A stretch of DNA of 64,000 bases from assembly GCA_963772825.1 (NCBI GenBank), contig CAVYYX010000012.1:124001-188000 (forward strand). The letters are read 5' to 3'. A model generated the notes under the pieces. It ran no database searches. It was not told the origin of the DNA and saw only the letters and a program-made list of their open reading frames with translations. Positions 58,819 to 64,000 of this stretch are shown here, piece after piece. The stretch comes from Desertimonas sp963772825. Lineage in GTDB: Bacteria > Actinomycetota > Acidimicrobiia > Acidimicrobiales > Ilumatobacteraceae. Each line of letters begins with the position of its first letter. Positions within the stretch are counted from its first letter, which is position 1. The position numbers and the translations under genes are program-made.

Positions 58819-60011
58819 ACGATCCCCTTGCTGCGCAGCTCGGCGAGCTGGTCGGGGTCGATGCCGATCTCGGCGAGGACCTCGACGGTGTCGGCGCCGT
58901 GGGGCCGGCCGGCCCATCGAATCGAGCCGGGCGTGTCGGACGCGCGGAACAGCACGTTCTGCATCTTGACCGGGCCGAGCTCGTCGTCGTCGATCGTGTG
59001 CACCGTGCCGAGAGCGTCGTACTGCGGGTCGCTCATCACGCCGCCGACGTCGTAGACCGGGCCGATGGCCGCCTCGGCCTCCTCGAACGCCGCGAGCACC
59101 TCGGCGAGCGGGCGACCTCCGATCCAGGTGCCGACTGCCTCGTCCAGCTCATCGGCGTGCTGGGCCCGCTGATGGCCGGTGGCGAACCACGGCTCGTCGA
59201 TCAGCTCGGGACGGCCGACGAGCCGCACGACCCGCTCGGCGATCGACTGCGACGAGGTGCTCACGGCCACCCATCGACCGTCTGCGGTGCGGTACACGTT
59301 GCGCGGCGCGTTGTTCACCGAACGGTTGCCGAGTCGCTGCTGCACGGTGCCGAGCTGGTCGAACGTCGTGATCTGCGGTCCGAGCATCATCATGATCGGC
59401 TCGATGATCGCCACGTCCACCACCTGGCCGCGGCCGGTCGCTTCGGCACTGCGCAGGGCGGCGGTCACGGCGAAGCTCGTTGCCAGCGCGGCGATCCCGT
59501 CGGCGAGCCCGAACGGCGGCAGCGTCGGTGGGCCGTCGGGCTCTCCGGTGATCGCCGCGAACCCGCTCATCGCCTCGGCGATCGAACCGAACCCTGGCTG
59601 GCGGGCCAGCGGACCGAACTGCCCGAAGGCGGTGACGCGGGCGATCACGAGCCGGGAGTTGGCCGCGTGCAATTCGGCTGGACCGATGCCCCACCGCTCC
59701 AGCGTGCCGGGACGGAAGTTCTCGATCAGCACGTCGGTGCGCTCGGCGAGCTGCGCAGCAAGTCGGCGCCTTCTGGCCGTGACAGGTTGATCGTCACGTT
59801 GCGCTTGTTGCGCCCGAGCGTCTTCCACCACAGCCCGACCCCGTCGCGCGACGGACCGTGGGTGCGAGCAGCATCCGGCCGCGCCGGGTGTTCGATCTTC
59901 ACCACGTCCGCGCCGAGATCGCCGAGGAACATCGCCGCCAGCGGCCCGGCGAACAGCGTCGACGCGTCGATGACGCGCACCCCCGCACAGCGGGCCGGAC
60001 GCTTCGGTCAT
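58815..60011 (-). CDS. CaiB/BaiF family CoA-transferase (two frameshifts)
   Basis: Starts at ATG 60011 (MTEASGPLCG). Removing one base in the CCCCC run at 59980-59984 yields the family-typical GPLCGVRVIDASTLFAGPLA. A missing base near 59756 then separates LSRPEGADLL from AQLAERTDVLIENFRPGTLE. The +1 and -1 shifts cancel, so start and stop share a frame. Restored length 398 residues, standard for the family. Motifs: LGDLGADVVKIEHP with the active-site Asp region near residue 160, QPGFGSIAEAMSGF, FATGHQRAQHADEL. Transfers CoA between carboxylic acids. Co-transcribed with the CitE-like lyase. Confidence 0.85.
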   Translation of the reverse strand: MTEASGPLCGGARHRRVDAVRRAAGGDVPRRSRRGRGEDRTPGAAGCCSHPRSVARRGRAVVEDARAQQAQRDDQPVTARRRRLAAQLAERTDVLIENFRPGTLERWGIGPAELHAANSRLVIARVTAFGQFGPLARQPGFGSIAEAMSGFAAITGEPDGPPTLPPFGLADGIAALATSFAVTAALRSAEATGRGQVVDVAIIEPIMMMLGPQITTFDQLGTVQQRLGNRSVNNAPRNVYRTADGRWVAVSTSSQSIAERVVRLVGRPELIDEPWFATGHQRAQHADELDEAVGTWIGGRPLAEVLAAFEEAEAAIGPVYDVGGVMSDPQYDALGTVHTIDDDELGPVKMQNVLFRASDTPGSIRWAGRPHGADTVEVLAEIGIDPDQLAELRSKGIV

Positions 60012-60137
60012 GGTCGACATCCTGGCATGAGGCAGGTCGCTATCACCTGAAGCTGGCATTTGGGTATGGCCTCGACGAGAACGACGTTTAGCGCCAGATT
60101 CTTCGCTGGTTGTGTAGCACCGGGCGCTACGGGACGG

Positions 60138-61373
60138 TCAGCCGACCAGCGGTGGAGGGCGTGGCGAGTCCGGGCGCTGTGCCGGCGGGTCGGTGGTGAT
60201 CCAGGCTGACCGCTCGTCGTGTTCGGCGGGCAGCGTGACGACGTTTGACGCCTTCGACGCATGTCGCTTGGGATCGCGGAGCGCCGGGATGCGGTTGTGG
60301 GCCGGACACAGCAGGCGGCCGTTGCAGTAGCACGTCGTGCCGCCCTCGCTGCGCGGGATCACGTGGTCGGCGTCGCAGCGCGAGGCTCGCACGTCGCAGC
60401 CGGACTCGTGTTGGCAGTGGCGGTCGCGGACCTCGACGATCCGCCGCACCCCGCCGACGAACGTCCGGCGCTGGGACGCCTCGACCTTGCGGCTCGGCAG
60501 GTCGTACACGATCCGTTCGATGTCGGCGTCGGACAGGTAGGGCAGGAGCTGGCCGGGGGCGATGACGATGCCATTTCCGAGCTCGCACAGCCGCTTGAAC
60601 GATTCGTCGCCGAGGAGCACGGTCAACAGCGGGCGGGGCCGCAGCCCGTCGACGGGCGCCGTGGCCGAACGCATCGCCATCTCGACGAGGGCGTCGAGGC
60701 GGCGCTGCTGCACGGTGCGCACGACACCGTCGCGGTCGTCCTGGAGGTGGAGCGCCTCGCAGCGGCGGTGCAGCTCCTCCTCGAAGATCTGCCAGCCGAC
60801 GGGGTCGAACACGGCCTTGAGGTTGCCCTCACCGCGCCACCCGGTGCCGATCGAGCAGTGCCGCCCCTGACGAACACGCTCGGCCTCGTCCTCGCCGGAT
60901 TCGGCGTCGACGCGCTGCTTCCAGTAGTCGACGACACGCACGGCGTTGGAGAACCACGGTGTCTGGCACTGCTCGACGAGGTCGGCCTCGTCGCGGGCAA
61001 ACGCCGCCTCGCGACCCGACGTGCTGGCGGAGGCGAGCAGATCGACGTGGTCGCCGGTGAGCTCGCCGGCGGCGAACGCTTCCGAGGTGGCTGGCATCTC
61101 GTCGAGGGCGCGGGCCTGGTGGACGAGGTGGTCGGCGACGACCTTGCGCATCCGGCACTCGCGGGACAAGCGGGCGCCGGCCGCCTTCGAGCCATTGTCG
61201 GCCCAGATCCGTCGTGCGTCCCACTGGCGGATCGCCCGGCACCACGCCGCGTGCAGCCGGTTCGACTGCCGTCCGATGCCGACGACGAGCGCGTGCAACT
61301 CGGCGTCGTCGAGCGTCGTTGGGTCGACGTCGAGCAGTTCGTCGATCGCCGCGCTCAGCGTCTCTCCCAACAT
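60138..61373 (-). CDS. DUF222-HNH endonuclease (13E12 repeat family)
   Basis: 411 residues from ATG 61373. N-terminal DUF222 helical domain (about 1-290, with LVVGIGRQSNRLHAAWCRAI and ELTGDHVDLLASA). C-terminal HNH nuclease: HCQHESGCDVRASRCDADHV, H-I-P-R-S-E-G-G, CYCNGRLLCPAHNR with H-N-H and zinc-type cysteines. Such genes are multicopy and fast-evolving in actinobacteria. A clear LexA box 13 bp upstream puts this one in the SOS response. Role in DNA damage or mobility is not established. Confidence 0.92.
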   Translation of the reverse strand: MLGETLSAAIDELLDVDPTTLDDAELHALVVGIGRQSNRLHAAWCRAIRQWDARRIWADNGSKAAGARLSRECRMRKVVADHLVHQARALDEMPATSEAFAAGELTGDHVDLLASASTSGREAAFARDEADLVEQCQTPWFSNAVRVVDYWKQRVDAESGEDEAERVRQGRHCSIGTGWRGEGNLKAVFDPVGWQIFEEELHRRCEALHLQDDRDGVVRTVQQRRLDALVEMAMRSATAPVDGLRPRPLLTVLLGDESFKRLCELGNGIVIAPGQLLPYLSDADIERIVYDLPSRKVEASQRRTFVGGVRRIVEVRDRHCQHESGCDVRASRCDADHVIPRSEGGTTCYCNGRLLCPAHNRIPALRDPKRHASKASNVVTLPAEHDERSAWITTDPPAQRPDSPRPPPLVG

Positions 61374-61385
61374 GCCACCATCATA

Positions 61386-61401
61386 TCGAACATATGTTCT
61401 A
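61386..61401. promoter_or_regulatory. LexA (SOS) box
   Basis: TCGAACATATGTTCTA, with a perfect 12-bp palindrome GAACATATGTTC (61388-61399), the actinobacterial SOS consensus TCGAAC-N4-GTTCGA with one outer mismatch. It lies 13 bp before the DUF222-HNH start. The 146 bases between the box and the next gene's stop (61548) hold no gene I can support. Confidence 0.8.
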
Positions 61402-61547
61402 GACGCAACCTTTGACGAGGAATTTCTTTCGTCTCATTGACGCTTCATTTCGATGGACACGAAAGCGCGGGCCGGGGTCTGTCACCTACCCACGCGGTCG
61501 GTACTGATCGATCTGCTCGAGCTGCCGTGAACACGGCGCTCACAAGG

Positions 61548-63434
61548 TCACAGGTCCCAGGCCAGGCGAAATCCGATCGACGGTGAGCGCTGCAGGGTCG
61601 GCCCGGCGAGCAGCAGCTTGGCGCTGAACTCGGGCGGTCGTGGTCCGCCGTCGAAGTACCACTCGGATCCTTCCGCCTCGTAGGCGCAGCCGCCCTTGAG
61701 GATGGCGAAGCGGGTGATGCCGTCGCTGTGTTCGCTCTCGGTCCAGTTCCACACGAGCGGTTCGGCGCGGCGGAACGCCGGGTCGGCGGCGGCGAGCTGC
61801 CACTCGAACTCGGTCGGCAGGCGGGCGCCGAGCGACGCCGCGAGTGAGCGCAGCCTCGGCGAGCGACCGGCCGGTGAGCACCGTCGCCGTCGTCTCCGGT
61901 GACTTCGATCGCGGCGACGGCGACGTCGCCGATCTCGACGGTGTGCTGTTCGCTCACGTCGGCATGCAGACGCGGTGGGAGCGGCTTCCACTCCTCCACG
62001 AACGGGGCGCCGTCGTACATCCCCGTCTCGCGGAGGCGGTAGTGCACGGACATCGTGTGGGCACCGGGCGACAAGGCGATGGCGTCGTCGGCGGGCGGGC
62101 GAGCGGTCGACCGCAACGGCGCGACGCGGACCGCCAGCCGTGCGGGAAACGTATGGTCGCCGGAGTGGCGGTCGTCTCGAGCCGCACGCAGTAAGTCGTC
62201 GACCAACGGGGGCACGTCGCCGACGACGTGGAGCACGCCGCTGACGCCCCGGCCCGGCACGGTGACCTCGCCGCCGACCCCGTCGAGCGCCGTGCCAGCC
62301 GTGACGTCGACGACGGCGCCGCCGCCCGCAGCGTCGCCCGCGATGACGTGACCCGTGAAGTCGGCGACTCCGCGATTGATGATCGTCCACAACGTCATCG
62401 TCGGAGTCCGGAACCGAGATGCGTAGACGCCGGCCGCCAGCGCCGCGGCCGTCGTGTCGAACGAGTGGCGTCCACTCACCGTCGGCCAGCACGTCGGCGA
62501 GCGCCCGTTGGGCTCGCACCATGTGCCGCAGGGTCGAGGCGTCGCGCTCGTTCCAGCCGACCCACGATCCGAACACCGCCTCCCACACGACCATCCCGAC
62601 GCCATTGACCCACGCCGACTGCAGCTCGTCGCTGTGGTCGCGGTTCCACCGCCGTGTGTGGTGCTGCAGGTGACGTCGATCGAACCAATGCGCGGCCATC
62701 ACGCCGGGGGCGTGCGAATCGGCGAACCATTGCGCCCAGCTCATCTCGTGGTCGGCGATGCGGTCGAGCGGGACGCGTGACTCGCCCTCGAGCGCCGGGC
62801 GCGGGTCCAACCCCTGCAACGCAGCGACGAGGTCACGCCCGCCTTCGCGCATCGTGTCGAGGAACACCCCGTCGACACCGAGGGCAGTCACCAACTCGGC
62901 GATCGTCTCAGCGTCGCTGCGCGACTCCCGCCGAGTACCGACGTCCCACGGGTTGTAGTCGACGAGCACGTGCACACCGCTCCGCTGGAACTCGCCGACC
63001 AGCTCCACCAAGCCAGGGACGTCGCGATAGAACTCGAATTGGTTGCGGTCGTCGAGACCGATGATCGGGTAGGCGTGCCACAGCACGACGGCGTCGAAGC
63101 CGCCGAACCGCTCGGCGTCGGCGAGCAGCCGATCGGGTGTGAACTCACCGCGCTCCCGGTCGAACAGCCGCTCGTCCCACAGCCAGACCATCGCCTTGGC
63201 GAAGCAGCTCGACGCCCACGATCTGCCAGTGCCGTCGGTGACGACGTAGCGCTTCCGAGCATCGTCGCGCCACCGCTGCAACCGCTCGCGCCATGCCGGC
63301 CAATCCGCGGGATCGTCGGGCGCGGCGAAGATCTTCGCCCGGTCGGCAACGTCGATGTCGAGATCGCCACGGAGCGCCAAACTGGTCGGCAGGTCGATCG
63401 GACGGGGGACCAGCGGGTCGAACCCGTCGTTCAC
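61548..63434 (-). CDS. TIM-barrel + formylglycine-generating-enzyme-like protein (frameshifted)
   Basis: Starts at GTG 63434 (GTGA overlap). N-terminal part (about 1-330) resembles a glycosidase-type barrel: VVLWHAYPIIGLDDRNQFEF, VLVDYNPWDVGTRRES, LGVDGVFLDTMREGG, WVNGVGMVVWEAVFG. Then a beta domain, and a C-terminal FGE/SUMF1-like part (SLAASLGARLPTEFEWQLAA, FAILKGGCAYEAEGSEWY, SIGFRLAWDL). The frame breaks three times, each fixed by deleting one base: 62460/62461 (GEWTPLV to DTTAAALAAGV), about 61900 (GDDGD to VLTGRSLAEA), about 61848 (SLAEA to RSLAASLG). The three shifts sum to zero, giving about 627 residues. Function unknown; the FGE fold need not mean sulfatase activation. Confidence 0.7.
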   Translation of the reverse strand: MNDGFDPLVPRPIDLPTSLALRGDLDIDVADRAKIFAAPDDPADWPAWRERLQRWRDDARKRYVVTDGTGRSWASSCFAKAMVWLWDERLFDRERGEFTPDRLLADAERFGGFDAVVLWHAYPIIGLDDRNQFEFYRDVPGLVELVGEFQRSGVHVLVDYNPWDVGTRRESRSDAETIAELVTALGVDGVFLDTMREGGRDLVAALQGLDPRPALEGESRVPLDRIADHEMSWAQWFADSHAPGVMAAHWFDRRHLQHHTRRWNRDHSDELQSAWVNGVGMVVWEAVFGSWVGWNERDASTLRHMVRAQRALADVLADGEWTPLVRHDGRGAGGRRLRISVPDSDDDVVDDHQSRSRRLHGSRHRGRRCGRRRRRRRHGWHGARRGRRRGHRAGPGRQRRAPRRRRRAPVGRRLTACGSRRPPLRRPYVSRTAGGPRRAVAVDRSPARRRRHRLVARCPHDVRALPPPRDGDVRRRPVRGGVEAAPTASACRRERTAHRRDRRRRRRRDRSHRRRRRRCSPAGRSPRLRSLAASLGARLPTEFEWQLAAADPAFRRAEPLVWNWTESEHSDGITRFAILKGGCAYEAEGSEWYFDGGPRPPEFSAKLLLAGPTLQRSPSIGFRLAWDL

Positions 63435-64000
63435 CGCAACCTCGCGGCGACGGTCCGCCGAGCCAGCTCGTCGAAGCCGATGCCGTCGAAGCCGGCGATC
63501 GTCGTCGCCAGCCGGTTCCGCAGCGGGTCGATCCACGCGGCGGGCAGGGCCGCGGCACCCGTCAGGGCACCACAGATCGAGCCGACCGTGGCGCCGTTGG
63601 AGTCGGTGTCCCACCCACCGGCCACGCACGTGCCGATCGCCGTCGCGAAGTCACCGCCGCTGCGGGTGAGGGCGAACGCCATCAACGCGGAGTTGTTGAG
63701 CACGTGGACCCAGTGCAGGTGGCCGTACTCGGCATACAGCTCGTCGACCGCGGCGTCGTGGTCGAGATCGCTGCGCCCCAGCTCGACACCTCGCCGCACT
63801 GCCTGGGCGTATCGCGACTGCGGCGGGACGACCGACAGCCCGATGCGGACGCACTCGTCGACGCTCGCCGCCGTCACCGCCGCCGAGGTCGCGGCTGCGA
63901 CGAACATCGCACCGTAGAGACCGTTGCGGCGGTGGCTCAGCCAACCGTCGCGCCACGCCAGGGCGGAAGCCCTCGCCGGATCGCCGGGGCAGACCCACCC
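63431..64000 (-). CDS. ADP-ribosylglycohydrolase family protein, C-terminal part
   Basis: The gene runs off the right edge; about 189 C-terminal residues are present, entering as GWVCPGDPARASALAWRDG. DraG-type motifs: SHRRNGLYGAMFVAAATSAA, HVLNNSALMAFAL, and CVAGGWDTDSNGATVGSICG, whose D-T-D-x-N residues bind the catalytic metals. It would remove ADP-ribose from a protein or nucleic acid, or be a related inactive family member. GTGA overlap with the FGE-like gene, so both belong to one operon. Confidence 0.88.
   Translation of the reverse strand, partial: GWVCPGDPARASALAWRDGWLSHRRNGLYGAMFVAAATSAAVTAASVDECVRIGLSVVPPQSRYAQAVRRGVELGRSDLDHDAAVDELYAEYGHLHWVHVLNNSALMAFALTRSGGDFATAIGTCVAGGWDTDSNGATVGSICGALTGAAALPAAWIDPLRNRLATTIAGFDGIGFDELARRTVAARLR

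Noticed and set aside
1..64000. tRNA/rRNA genes, CRISPR arrays, prophage, transposases, secondary-metabolite cluster
   Set aside because: No CCA-type cloverleaf, rRNA, regular spacer array, integrase/transposase or assembly-line synthase sequence could be recognised by eye in any frame.

Overview
High-GC, gene-dense chromosomal DNA of an actinobacterium. Evidence for the phylum: GTG starts are common, many stop/start overlaps are ATGA or GTGA, there is a polyphosphate-type glucokinase, a TIGR03086/mycothiol-type DinB-fold protein, a DUF222-HNH (13E12-type) endonuclease behind an actinobacterial LexA box, and CDGSH, DUF1697, YCII-sigma and DUF3048 proteins. Overall flavour suggests class Acidimicrobiia (Ilumatobacter-like), but that is inference. 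I see no rRNA, tRNA, CRISPR array, insertion sequence or prophage, and no gene-free stretch longer than 300 bases.

Layout. 1-2.6 kb: end of an MFS exporter, a ferritin-like diiron protein and a MarR regulator (minus), divergent from a DUF1772 gene across a twin-palindrome operator. 2.8-6.1 kb: copper-type YcnI + CopC-CopD operon, then an ECF sigma factor divergent from its zinc-finger anti-sigma. The copper operon and the anti-sigma gene share a GGGAAC(Y)-N16-CGAC promoter motif. 6.1-9.6 kb: two tandem secreted paralogues with six copies of a C-x22-C domain. 9.75-17.7 kb: a molybdenum/iron region with a CDGSH-ferredoxin-CDGSH protein, an FdhF/YdeP-like molybdo-oxidoreductase, a siderophore-interacting reductase behind a possible iron box, modABC, and a divergent PadR-molbindin regulator. 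17.7-29.8 kb: Gfo/Idh/MocA oxidoreductase, enoyl-CoA hydratase, GntR regulator, acyl-CoA dehydrogenase, polyphosphate glucokinase, a heterodimeric ABC exporter and a fused indolepyruvate:ferredoxin oxidoreductase. 29.8-37.6 kb: LysM-NlpC/P60 cell-wall hydrolase, DUF3048 protein, YCII + ECF42-type sigma factor, acetyltransferase, alpha/beta hydrolase and a three-gene SDR/SRPBCC/TIGR03086 operon. 37.7-43.9 kb: a five-gene plus-strand set (receiver-flavin reductase fusion, cNMP-binding histidine kinase, rifampin-phosphotransferase-like dikinase, two small membrane proteins). 43.9-64 kb: membrane proteins, a NarL-type two-component pair, RibD-like reductase, DUF1697, YihY, methyltransferase, acetyltransferases, DUF389, a pit/DUF47 phosphate transport unit, a CitE-like lyase + CaiB transferase pair, a LexA-controlled DUF222-HNH endonuclease, an FGE-like protein and an ADP-ribosylglycohydrolase.

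Two sequence-wide observations. (1) Palindromic elements sit at 3' ends of genes. Three share the core ACAGATC-NNN-CCCAGAT, and two of these lie inside reading frames and are translated. (2) At least six genes carry single-base frameshifts that a one-base correction restores to a family-like protein. Most look like uncorrected sequencing errors rather than decay, so these genes are annotated as spanning CDSs with the break positions stated.
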